DNA from: Cutibacterium avidum ATCC 25577
GTDB taxonomy: Bacteria > Actinomycetota > Actinomycetes > Propionibacteriales > Propionibacteriaceae
DNA: 64,000 nucleotides
Direction: 5' to 3'
Assembly: GCF_000227295.1 (NCBI RefSeq)
Contig: NZ_JH165054.1
Location: 398,628-462,627, forward strand
Each line of letters starts with the position of its first letter. The stretch's first letter is position 1. This document shows positions 49,845-57,506 of this stretch, in pieces. The notes beneath the pieces were generated by a model, which made no database searches, was not told where the DNA came from, and worked only from the letters and a program-made list of their open reading frames with translations. The translations under genes were made by a program, and so were the position numbers.

Positions 49845-50741
49845 ATGACTGCCACCGGAAACACCAACGACGGCATGGCCTCGGATCCGACGACCCGCAT
49901 CGCATCGACCTTGTCACAACGCAGTTCTTCGCTCGCCCGCCGCATACTCGGCGGTGCCGGCATGCCCACAATGGTCGCCCACGCGATGATCTCGGCCGAC
50001 GGAGACCTCGATGAATGGACGTGCGATCTGCAGGCTCACGGAGTCACGGCATCAGGACGATTCGTCGTCGCCCTACGCTCCCACCCGACCCAGGCACTCT
50101 GCCAGATTCCTGCCGGCCTACCGACCGATGTTCGCCTGGAGATTTCCAAGGATTCCCCAGAACCGGGAATCCGACTGCTGGCGGCGACCCTCCACATCCT
50201 AGGAACCGTGACCTGGCTGAGCGCCAACCAGATCGATTACCTGCTGACAACTGACGTGTTGCCGAGTGAAGTCTCGATGATCACCGGATTCGACGATGGC
50301 CTCATCGGCGTCATTGACCCGCGTCAGGCCATCCTGCACGACGCCATGGGAAGCGCAGAGATCGACATCCCCACCCTCATCACCGATATGCCGAATGACG
50401 AAGTCTTCCCATCGATCGATGACGAGTTCTCAGCCCTCGACGTCGTCGCTTCCCTTGGCGACTTTCACCTGTCGCAGCTGTGCGACGCGGTGAGACAGGA
50501 AAAACTACCGGGCTGCAATTGCTGGTCGCGCGCCACCCACCACGCATGTCCCCACACCGTGGGACGGGTGTTCTGCGCGGACATTGATCGCACCGGGCTG
50601 ACGCTCATGTACGTCAACCCCGATCAAACGGGCGCGGTGTTCATACCTCTGGACCGGGAGGCATCGTCCCTCCCTGAGCTCGAGGCCGCCATAGCCCAGC
50701 TCCCCCTGAACTCGGGTCCGGTACGCCCTACGCGTGTCTGA
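49845..50741 (+). CDS. Iron-regulated protein with a Cys/His cluster, family unknown
   Basis: 298 residues, soluble, not recognised. The N-terminal two thirds are alpha/beta without clear motifs (MVAHAMISADGDLDEWTCDLQAHG, then ILGTVTWLSANQIDYLL). Near residue 225 is CNCWSRATHHACPH: C-x-C-x5-H-H-x-C-x-H, a plausible metal or Fe-S site, followed by VFCADIDRTGLTLMYVNPD, which vaguely recalls the DUF2470 haem-associated domain. With a DtxR box just upstream it is probably made in iron starvation and may handle iron, haem or a siderophore (inference). AGGAAGG precedes the ATG; its own terminator follows. Confidence 0.75.
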   Translation: MTATGNTNDGMASDPTTRIASTLSQRSSSLARRILGGAGMPTMVAHAMISADGDLDEWTCDLQAHGVTASGRFVVALRSHPTQALCQIPAGLPTDVRLEISKDSPEPGIRLLAATLHILGTVTWLSANQIDYLLTTDVLPSEVSMITGFDDGLIGVIDPRQAILHDAMGSAEIDIPTLITDMPNDEVFPSIDDEFSALDVVASLGDFHLSQLCDAVRQEKLPGCNCWSRATHHACPHTVGRVFCADIDRTGLTLMYVNPDQTGAVFIPLDREASSLPELEAAIAQLPLNSGPVRPTRV

Positions 50742-50758
50742 CAGCCGGAACCGGGACA

Positions 50759-50792
50759 GCGTGGGCCTCCTCTCCCCCGAGGGGGCCCACGC
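50759..50792 (+). terminator. Terminator of the iron-regulated gene
   Basis: GCGTGGGCCTCC plus two pairs with GGGGGCCCACGC, 14 pairs with one G-T, loop of about 10, starting 18 bases after the stop. Confidence 0.7.
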
Positions 50793-51271
50793 CTGAACCA
50801 CAACGATCAGTTGCGTCAGGGGTGCGACACCTCACGGCGCCATGTCGAACAGGCAGGATGCCCACGACTGGTTTACCGGCCCGGTAAGCCGTGCAAGCCA
50901 CAGTGCCACTGATGGCGACCTCGTTGGCGGCGCTCAGGAGCCTGTCGTCACGGATGCACTCGATGCGACGACATGCGCCAACGCGTCCGGCAGCCGAGCT
51001 GAGGCCGGCGCGAGCACCAAGATGGGCAATGGTTACATGGGTGGGCTTTCCGACGGTTCCCCGGCAGCCACCGCGAAGGCGGTGCAGCCAGAATCATTGA
51101 AGGCCCAATCAGTGCAGTTTCGGGAAACAACGAAAGCCGCGGTAGGCATGTCGAAACCTTTCATACATAACCACCGCACGTCTGGCATGGTCAATGACAG
51201 ACACTGAAAACAGCATCCACCAGAGAGGCAATTCTCATCCCATAGTTACGTCTGACAAGGTGGAATGAACC
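50793..51271. other. Non-coding tract with hairpin
   Basis: Nearly 500 bases between a terminator and the trmB promoter. A tight palindrome TTACCGG-c-CCGGTAA lies at 50873-50887, extendable to a 10-pair stem. An open plus frame 50842-51207 has no ribosome site and no recognisable protein. A 38-codon minus frame (listed separately) is better supported. From about 51180 the DNA turns AT-richer than the surroundings. Confidence 0.45.
51033..51149 (-). CDS. Possible 38-residue peptide with two cysteines
   Basis: ATG at 51149 with GAAAGG seven bases before it and TTGACC (revcomp 51189-51194) at -35 distance; the -10 box is weak. The peptide starts MPTAAFVVSRNCTDWAF, has Cys at 12 and 22, and ends in an acidic/Pro tail. 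Could be a small secreted or bacteriocin-like peptide, or chance. The hairpin at 50873 could end its transcript. Confidence 0.25.
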   Translation of the reverse strand: MPTAAFVVSRNCTDWAFNDSGCTAFAVAAGEPSESPPM

Positions 51272-51300
51272 TTGACTTAGCAAACAAACTAATTTTAGAT
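51272..51300 (+). promoter_or_regulatory. Strong promoter upstream of trmB
   Basis: TTGACT (51272-51277), 17 bases, TTAGAT (51295-51300). A stem AAACCCA...TGGGTTT (51335-51364, with inner GG/CC) lies in the transcribed leader. A second -10-like TAGCAT at 51402-51407 sits eight bases before the trmB ATG. Confidence 0.5.
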
Positions 51301-51415
51301 CGACTTTCTAATACCCAGGTGATCGCGTTTTCTTAAACCCATGGAATTGAGAACCACTGGGTTTCGGAAACTCGTCGACGCACACTGTCGGCACCATCGC
51401 CTAGCATGTGTGCTC

Positions 51416-52240
51416 ATGACCGACGACCTCGACGCTGCCTCCGGGTGTGGCTCCCCCACCCCGCTACCCAATACCGCGGAGTACTCCGACGACCACTCAG
51501 CCGGCGCACATCGCTCGGGTGACCGCGTTCGGCGCGGCGTCGTATCCTTCGTCCGTCGGTCCCCCCGCATGAACGTCTCCCAGCAGCGCGCCATGGATAC
51601 CCTGGCCAGCACGTACATGATTGACGTCCCGCGCGACGCCACCAGCACGTCCGTGGCCCCTGACGCCCATCTGGACCTGTCCCGGATCTTCGGACGCACC
51701 GCCCCACTCACCCTCGAGATCGGGGCCGGATCCGGCGACGTCCTGGCCACCCTCGCCGCAGCCCACCCCGAGCGCGATTTCATCGGGTTCGAGGTATATC
51801 TGCCCTCGGTCGCCAGCGCTCTCACCAAGCTCCATGCCGCTGGCGCAACGAACGCTCGCATCATTCTCGCTGACGCCGCCGCCGGTCTGGACCACCTCGT
51901 CGATCCCGGTCAGGTCGACGAGATCTGGACCTTCTTCGCTGACCCCTGGCACAAGAAGCGTCACCACAAGCGCCGCATCGTCAACCCCGACATGGCCCGC
52001 CTGGTGGCGTCACGACTGCGCCCGGGAGGGTTGTGGCGTCTGGCCACCGACTGGGACGACTACGCGACCTGGATGGTCGAGGTGCTGTCGGCCGAGCCAC
52101 TGCTCGAGCCGGTCAATGCGGGTCCTAACGGTTTCAGCCCGCGCTGGGACAAACGCCCGGTGACTCGCTACGAGAAGAAGGGGCTCGCAGCTGGGCGAAC
52201 CGTCCACGACCTCACCTGGCGTCGTGTGGACGAGTCATGA
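51416..52240 (+). CDS. trmB: tRNA (guanine-46-N7)-methyltransferase
   Basis: 274 residues. SAM motif LEIGAGSGDVLATLA, then FIGFEVYLPSVASALTKLH and the family stretch FADPWHKKRHHKRRIVNPD that holds the catalytic Asp. The first 50 residues are variable and low in conservation. It methylates G46 in the variable loop of tRNAs. ATG 51416 fits the -10-like box; overlaps truA by four bases (ATGA). Confidence 0.93.
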   Translation: MTDDLDAASGCGSPTPLPNTAEYSDDHSAGAHRSGDRVRRGVVSFVRRSPRMNVSQQRAMDTLASTYMIDVPRDATSTSVAPDAHLDLSRIFGRTAPLTLEIGAGSGDVLATLAAAHPERDFIGFEVYLPSVASALTKLHAAGATNARIILADAAAGLDHLVDPGQVDEIWTFFADPWHKKRHHKRRIVNPDMARLVASRLRPGGLWRLATDWDDYATWMVEVLSAEPLLEPVNAGPNGFSPRWDKRPVTRYEKKGLAAGRTVHDLTWRRVDES

Positions 52241-53073
52241 ACCGCTGGCGTATGGACATCGCCTACGACGGGGCGAATTTCTCGGGGTGGGCGGCACAGC
52301 CGGATCGTCGCACCGTTCAGGGAGAGCTGGAGACATGGATTCCCCGGGTGCTCCGGCTCGGCGAGCCAACCCCACTGACGGTGGCTGGGCGAACTGACGC
52401 CGGGGTCCATGCCCGCGGCCAGGTGGCCCACGTCGACCTTCCCGACGACATCGACACCTCCTCGATACTGCGCCGGTTGGCGCGGGTCCTCAATCCCGAC
52501 GTCGTCGTCAGGTCCATCCGCCCTGTCCCCGGCGAGTTCGACGCCCGCTTCTCGGCCTTGTGGCGTCGTTACGTCTACCGGCTGTGGGACGAATCCTCCC
52601 GACCCGATCCGCTGACGCGATTCCACGTGGCATCGGTACGAGGTCACCTCGATCTTGACCGCCTCAATATGGCCGGCGATTCCCTTCTCGGACTGCACGA
52701 CTTCGCCGCCTTCTGCAAGTACCGCGAGGGCGCGACAACTATCCGCACCCTCTTGGACTGCCACGCCGAACGTCTCGACGACCCATGCGGGACCATCGAG
52801 GTGACCGTCCGGGCCGATGCCTTCTGCCGCTCCATGGTGAGGTCCCTCATCGGGGCTCTGACGGCCGTCGCCTCCGGCCGCCGCGACCAGCACTGGCTCG
52901 ACGAGGTCGCCGCCAGCACGTCGCGGGCCTCGTCGGTGCTCGTCATGCCAGCCTGCGGACTCACCCTGGAGGAGGTTGGCTACCCAGCCGACGAGGACCT
53001 TGCCGAGCGTGCCGCCCGAGCGCGTTCCCGTCGAAGCCACGACGAACTCTGCGACACCTGTTGGGAGGACTGA
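52237..53073 (+). CDS. truA: tRNA pseudouridine(38-40) synthase
   Basis: 278 residues. The catalytic Asp54 is in AGRTDAGVHARGQ; MDIAYDGANFSGW is the typical start. It makes pseudouridine in the anticodon stem-loop. The last 25 residues are charged and variable. Overlaps trmB by four bases and the next gene by one, so three RNA modification genes are coupled. Confidence 0.95.
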   Translation: MNRWRMDIAYDGANFSGWAAQPDRRTVQGELETWIPRVLRLGEPTPLTVAGRTDAGVHARGQVAHVDLPDDIDTSSILRRLARVLNPDVVVRSIRPVPGEFDARFSALWRRYVYRLWDESSRPDPLTRFHVASVRGHLDLDRLNMAGDSLLGLHDFAAFCKYREGATTIRTLLDCHAERLDDPCGTIEVTVRADAFCRSMVRSLIGALTAVASGRRDQHWLDEVAASTSRASSVLVMPACGLTLEEVGYPADEDLAERAARARSRRSHDELCDTCWED

Positions 53074-53693
53074 TGAGCCGATCCCGCCGCGATGACCACG
53101 CGCCCAGCCATTACTTCACGACCCCCGAGGGGCCGGTGCAGACCCGCACCATCACCGTCAACGTCTGGAACGACTCCATGATAATGACGACCGCCGGTGG
53201 AGTGTTCTCCGGCGCACGTCTCGACCCGGGAACCGCCGTCCTCATGCGCGAGGTCACTCCCCCGCCCTCCGACGGCACCTTCCTCGACCTGGGTTGCGGG
53301 TACGGACCCATCGCCTGTGCCTTGGCGCGGGCCTGCCGCGGTTCAAAGGTCGTCGCCGTGGACGTCAACGACCTCGCCATCGACCTCACCAATCGCAACG
53401 CCAAGGCCCTCGGGATCGGCGACCGCGTCCACGCCTGCCGTCCCGAGGAGGTCGATTCGGACCTGCGCTTCGACGAGATCTGGTCCAACCCGCCGATCCG
53501 CGTCGGCAAGCCGATCCTGCACGAGATGCTGACGACCTGGCTGGCGCGGCTGACCGACGAGGGAGTCGCGCACCTCGTCGTCGGGAAGAACCTCGGCGCA
53601 GACTCCCTCACACGCTGGCTGTGCGGCCAGGGATTCGACGCCGCCCGGGTTGCCTCCGCAAAAGGATTCCGGGTCATCGACGTCAACGCCTGA
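53073..53693 (+). CDS. RsmC-like small methyltransferase
   Basis: 206 residues, MTS domain. SAM site LDLGCGYGPIACAL; substrate-base motif NPPIRVG as in RsmC/RlmG, which methylate rRNA guanines. It has only the catalytic half of E. coli RsmC, as is usual in Gram-positives. HYFTTPEGPVQTRTITVNVWN is the family start. ATG 53073 overlaps the truA stop (TGATG). Confidence 0.88.
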   Translation: MSRSRRDDHAPSHYFTTPEGPVQTRTITVNVWNDSMIMTTAGGVFSGARLDPGTAVLMREVTPPPSDGTFLDLGCGYGPIACALARACRGSKVVAVDVNDLAIDLTNRNAKALGIGDRVHACRPEEVDSDLRFDEIWSNPPIRVGKPILHEMLTTWLARLTDEGVAHLVVGKNLGADSLTRWLCGQGFDAARVASAKGFRVIDVNA

Positions 53694-53713
53694 GCTCGTC
53701 GTAAGCTGACGTG

Positions 53714-53764
53714 GTGCCGATAGGAAGGGAAGCTATGCCTCATGACGACTGGAACTGGCGCTGA
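53714..53764 (+). CDS. Mini-ORF with a Trp-x-Trp end (putative leader peptide)
   Basis: 16 codons from GTG 53714 (MPIGREAMPHDDWNWR), or nine from ATG 53735 after AGGAAGGG. TAAGCT at 53702-53707 lies exactly six bases before the GTG, the leaderless pattern. Two Trp codons in the last four residues, a stop, and then the ecfT GTG only three bases later. May couple or attenuate translation of the importer. Confidence 0.45.
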   Translation: MPIGREAMPHDDWNWR

Positions 53765-53767
53765 GCT

Positions 53768-55030
53768 GTGTCAAGACTGGTGACGAGGACGGCCGACCCG
53801 GTCGTCGAGAATCCTTCTGCCCCGACGCACGACAGCACCCGGACAGTCCACCCATGGTCATGGTGGGGCTGGGCGGCCGGCTGCGGAATCGCCATCAGCC
53901 TCACCAACAATCCCCTTCTCGTCGTGCTCATCACGGCGACCGTGACACTCGTCGTCACCCTGCGTCGCACCGACGAGCCCTGGGCTCGTTCTGCCGGTGT
54001 CTACGCCAGTATGGCCCTGACGGTCGTCGTCATCCGGGTGTTCTTCCAGGTTTTGATAGGAGGAGACGGGACAGGAACCGTCCTCTTCCGGCTACCCGAG
54101 GTGGCCCTGCCCGACTGGGCAGCCGGGATCCGGCTCGGTGGACCGGTCACCGCTGAAGGCCTGGCTGCCACCGGTTACGACGCCCTTCGCCTGGCCGGCA
54201 TGCTGATCTGCTTCGGCGCCGCAAACTCCCTGGCCAACCCACGGCGAGTCCTCAAGTCGGTCCCGGCCGCCCTGCACGACGTCTCGGTGGCCATCGTCAT
54301 CGCCCTGGCGGTCTTTCCCCAACTCATCGCGTCAGTGCAACGAGTCAGACGGGCCCGAAGGCTGCGTGGTGACACCAGAAAGGGAATGAGAGCCCTCGTC
54401 GCAGTGCTCGTCCCCGTGCTCGAGGACTCGGTGGAGACCTCGATGTCCCTAGCCCGTGGAATGGAGTCGCGTGGGTACGGTCGAACCCGCAACGACCGAC
54501 AGGTCCGCCCCGGGACACGAATTCTGCTCGTCCTCTCGGTGATGGGGCTGACCCTGGGCTGCTACGGGATCCTGGCCAACCCGACCGGATCGTTCAGCGC
54601 TGACCCGTCGACCTGCGCCCCTGGCAGCCTGTGCTCGTGGTTCCTGGCCGACCGGATGGGCCAACACATCGGCATCGTGCTCATCGTCGTCGGCGTCATC
54701 GGGTCGATCATCGGCCTGCGGACCTCGGGACGTCGTCTCGGGGTGAGCCGGTACCGTCCCGATCCCTGGACCTGGCAGGCCACCGCGTCATGCCTGTGCG
54801 GCGCCGTCGCGATGATTGCCATGATCTGGCTGTCCCAGGCCAATCCGAAGGCCATCACCGTCCCCACCTCGCCGGTGGTCTGGCCATCGTTGGAACCGGC
54901 CATGCTCATCGTCGTCGTGGCGGCCGCCCTACCCGGGGTGCTCACCCCGGCGCCTCAACGATCCGCGTCAGCCGACCCGGAGCAGGCAGCCTCGTGGAAA
55001 CCCCGGAAAGATCAGGTGAGCGAGTCATGA
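53768..55030 (+). CDS. ecfT: ECF transporter T component
   Basis: 420 residues, longer than the usual 250-300 because two or three extra membrane helices and a tail follow the core. Core helices carry the two coupling motifs: RARRLRG and LARGMESRGYGR (the Ala-Arg-Gly signatures that touch the ATPases). It scaffolds the importer at the membrane. GTG 53768 follows the mini-ORF by three bases. Overlaps the ATPase gene by four (ATGA). Confidence 0.88.
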   Translation: MSRLVTRTADPVVENPSAPTHDSTRTVHPWSWWGWAAGCGIAISLTNNPLLVVLITATVTLVVTLRRTDEPWARSAGVYASMALTVVVIRVFFQVLIGGDGTGTVLFRLPEVALPDWAAGIRLGGPVTAEGLAATGYDALRLAGMLICFGAANSLANPRRVLKSVPAALHDVSVAIVIALAVFPQLIASVQRVRRARRLRGDTRKGMRALVAVLVPVLEDSVETSMSLARGMESRGYGRTRNDRQVRPGTRILLVLSVMGLTLGCYGILANPTGSFSADPSTCAPGSLCSWFLADRMGQHIGIVLIVVGVIGSIIGLRTSGRRLGVSRYRPDPWTWQATASCLCGAVAMIAMIWLSQANPKAITVPTSPVVWPSLEPAMLIVVVAAALPGVLTPAPQRSASADPEQAASWKPRKDQVSES

Positions 55031-56682
55031 CCGATGTCATCACCCTGTCGAACGTGTCGATCACCCACCCCGGTGCCACGGCCCCGACCCTCAGGAACAT
55101 TAACCTGACCGTACAGGAGGGTGACCTGGCGCTGGTCGTCGGGCGTACCGGCACCGGCAAGTCGACCTTGTTGGGGGCGCTGAACGGAATCGTCCCCCAT
55201 TTCACCGGTGGGCGTCTCGACGGCACCGTGACGGTGGCCGGACGTGACACCCGCACGCATCGTCCCCGCGATCTGGCTGACGTCGTCGGAGTCGTTGGGC
55301 AGAACCCGGTCAACGGATTCGTCACCGACACCGTCGAGGACGAGATCGCTTACGGCATGGAACAGCTAGGCATCTCCCCGTCGGTGATGCGCAAGAGGGT
55401 CGAGGAAACCCTGGACCTCATGGGGATCGCCGACCTGCGACGTCGGGCCCTGCTGAGCCTGTCAGGCGGCCAACAACAGCGGGTGGCCATCGCCGCTGTA
55501 CTTGCAGCCCAGCCTCGCATCCTCGTCCTCGACGAACCCACCAGCGCGCTGGATCCCACCGCAGCCCAGGACGTTCTTGCCTCCATCACCACGCTCGTCC
55601 ATGACGTCGGACTGACGGTGGTGCTGGCCGAACACCGACTGGAACGCGTCATGCACGCCGCCGACACCGCCTGGTGGCTTCCCGGTGACGGGTCCATCGT
55701 GCAGGGTCGCCCGGAGGAAGTCCTGGCTCACGCTGACATCATCCCACCCTTGGCCGCACTGGGCCGGGCCATGGGATGGCCGACCGTCCCACTGTCAGTG
55801 CGCGAGGCCCGCCGTCGTGTCGGTACGCGCCCCGACCTCCCGAAAGCACCACAACCCTCCGAGACCATGACCTGGCAGGGCCACGGTGACGAGGTGCTGC
55901 GGCTGGAGAAAGTCGGTGTCGATTACGGCACGGTCCACGCCGTCGACGCCATGACGACGACCCTGGGGCTCGGAACCGTCACCTGCCTCATGGGGCGAAA
56001 TGGGTCGGGCAAGTCATCGCTGATGTGGGCCGTCCAGGGGGCGACGAGGTCCTCGGGAAAGGTCCTTGTCAACCATGACGGATCCTGGACCGACCCGCGC
56101 AAGGCGAACGCCGAAACCGCGCGGAAGATGGTGAGCCTGGTTCCCCAATCCGCCGCTGACTTGCTCTACCTGCCGACGGTGGCCGAGGAGTGCGCCCAGG
56201 CTGACAAGGAGTCCGACGTCCCCAGGGGAACCACGCGAGCCATCCTCTCCCAGTTGGGCGTGGAACTACCGGAAGATCGCAACCCTCGTGACATGTCGGA
56301 GGGGCAGCGGCTGGCCCTCGTGCTCGCAATCCAGTTGTCCAGCCGCCCTGACGTCCTCCTCCTGGACGAGCCCACCCGCGGCCTCGACTACGCCATGAAG
56401 AACGAGCTGGCGAGAATCGTCAAGGACATCGCCGCCGGTGCCACCGGAGCTCCTGCGGCCGTCCTGCTGGCCACCCATGACGTGGAATTCGCAGCAGCAA
56501 CGACCGACCGCACCATTGTCATGGCAACCGGCCACGTTGTGGCCGACGGATCCACACGCTCGGTGTGCACCTCCTCACCGGCCTTCAGCCCACAGATCGC
56601 CAAGGTCTTCCACCCGGCCGACGTCATGACGATCGCCGATGTCAAGAGGCTCGTGGGAAACCCGGGAGGTGCGGGCCGATGA
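55027..56682 (+). CDS. ECF transporter ATPase, fused A-A' pair
   Basis: 551 residues with two ABC domains, replacing separate EcfA1 and EcfA2. Domain 1: Walker A GRTGTGKST (39-47), VGQNPVNGF, LSGGQQQRVAIAAVL, VLDEPTSALDP. Domain 2: GRNGSGKSS near 323-331, signature MSEGQRLALVLAIQ (Glu for Gly), LLLDEPTRGLD. Both sites look active. ATG 55027 overlaps the ecfT stop; overlaps the S gene by four. Confidence 0.92.
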   Translation: MTDVITLSNVSITHPGATAPTLRNINLTVQEGDLALVVGRTGTGKSTLLGALNGIVPHFTGGRLDGTVTVAGRDTRTHRPRDLADVVGVVGQNPVNGFVTDTVEDEIAYGMEQLGISPSVMRKRVEETLDLMGIADLRRRALLSLSGGQQQRVAIAAVLAAQPRILVLDEPTSALDPTAAQDVLASITTLVHDVGLTVVLAEHRLERVMHAADTAWWLPGDGSIVQGRPEEVLAHADIIPPLAALGRAMGWPTVPLSVREARRRVGTRPDLPKAPQPSETMTWQGHGDEVLRLEKVGVDYGTVHAVDAMTTTLGLGTVTCLMGRNGSGKSSLMWAVQGATRSSGKVLVNHDGSWTDPRKANAETARKMVSLVPQSAADLLYLPTVAEECAQADKESDVPRGTTRAILSQLGVELPEDRNPRDMSEGQRLALVLAIQLSSRPDVLLLDEPTRGLDYAMKNELARIVKDIAAGATGAPAAVLLATHDVEFAAATTDRTIVMATGHVVADGSTRSVCTSSPAFSPQIAKVFHPADVMTIADVKRLVGNPGGAGR

Positions 56683-57506
56683 GCAACCGACAGAAGCAGA
56701 ACGTCGCCGTCCGCACGTCAACGACATCGCGGGTGCTGCTCGTCGTCACCGCGCTCATGGGGCTGCTGGCCTTCTGCTGGCCGCTGTTCCTCGACCCCGG
56801 CAGCTCGACCGACTACGAGACGCGTACCCCCTTCCTCTTCGCAGCCATCCTGCCGGTGGTGCTTGCCGTAGTGGTGTCCCAGCTCAGTTCTGACGGTATC
56901 GACGTCAAGGCCATCGCCATGATCGGCGTCCTCACCGCCTGTGGGGCAGCGCTACGAACCCTCAGCCCGTCGATGGCCGGCATCTCCTTCGTCTTCATCC
57001 TCATGATTCTCGGCGCGAGGGTGTTCGGCGCAGGTTTTGGATTCGTCCTCGGTACGACGACGATGTTCGCGTCCGCCCTGCTCACGGCAGGCTTCGGACC
57101 GTGGCTGCCCTACCAGATGATCGCCTCGGGCTTCGTCGGGCTGGGAGCAGGCCTCCTCCCTCGCGCCAGGGGAAAAGCCGAAATAGCGTGGCTGTGCGGC
57201 TGGGGATTTATCTCCGCCTTCATCTACGGCTGGCTGATGGATTTCGCCTTCTGGCCGTTCAACCTGGGTACCAGCACCCAGCTCTCCTTCGACCCACACG
57301 CGTCTCCGCTGACCAACCTGTGGCACTTCGTGCTGTTCAACGTCGCAACGTCCATGGGCTGGAACCTCGGACGCGCGCTCACCAACGTCATCTGCCTGGC
57401 GCTGCTGGGCGGTCCGATACTACAGGTGCTGCGCCGAGCCTCCCGACGTGCTCAATTCGGCGCGTCAACGGCAGAATCTGCACCACAGCTCACGACACCG
57501 GAGTGA
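56679..57506 (+). CDS. ECF transporter S component, substrate unknown
   Basis: 275 residues, six or more membrane helices: LLVVTALMGLLAFCWPLF, FAAILPVVLAVVVSQLS, IAMIGVLTACGAALRTLSPSMAGISFVFI, and later FGFVLGTTTMFASALL. It binds the vitamin or other micronutrient in the membrane. This S family occurs fused in operon with its own T and A genes in actinobacteria, but I cannot name its ligand. Its 3' end overlaps the convergent exporter gene by 17 bases. Confidence 0.85.
   Translation: MSNRQKQNVAVRTSTTSRVLLVVTALMGLLAFCWPLFLDPGSSTDYETRTPFLFAAILPVVLAVVVSQLSSDGIDVKAIAMIGVLTACGAALRTLSPSMAGISFVFILMILGARVFGAGFGFVLGTTTMFASALLTAGFGPWLPYQMIASGFVGLGAGLLPRARGKAEIAWLCGWGFISAFIYGWLMDFAFWPFNLGTSTQLSFDPHASPLTNLWHFVLFNVATSMGWNLGRALTNVICLALLGGPILQVLRRASRRAQFGASTAESAPQLTTPE

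Noticed and set aside
50842-51207. 121-codon plus-strand frame
   Set aside because: No ribosome site, composition unlike neighbours and no recognisable protein.
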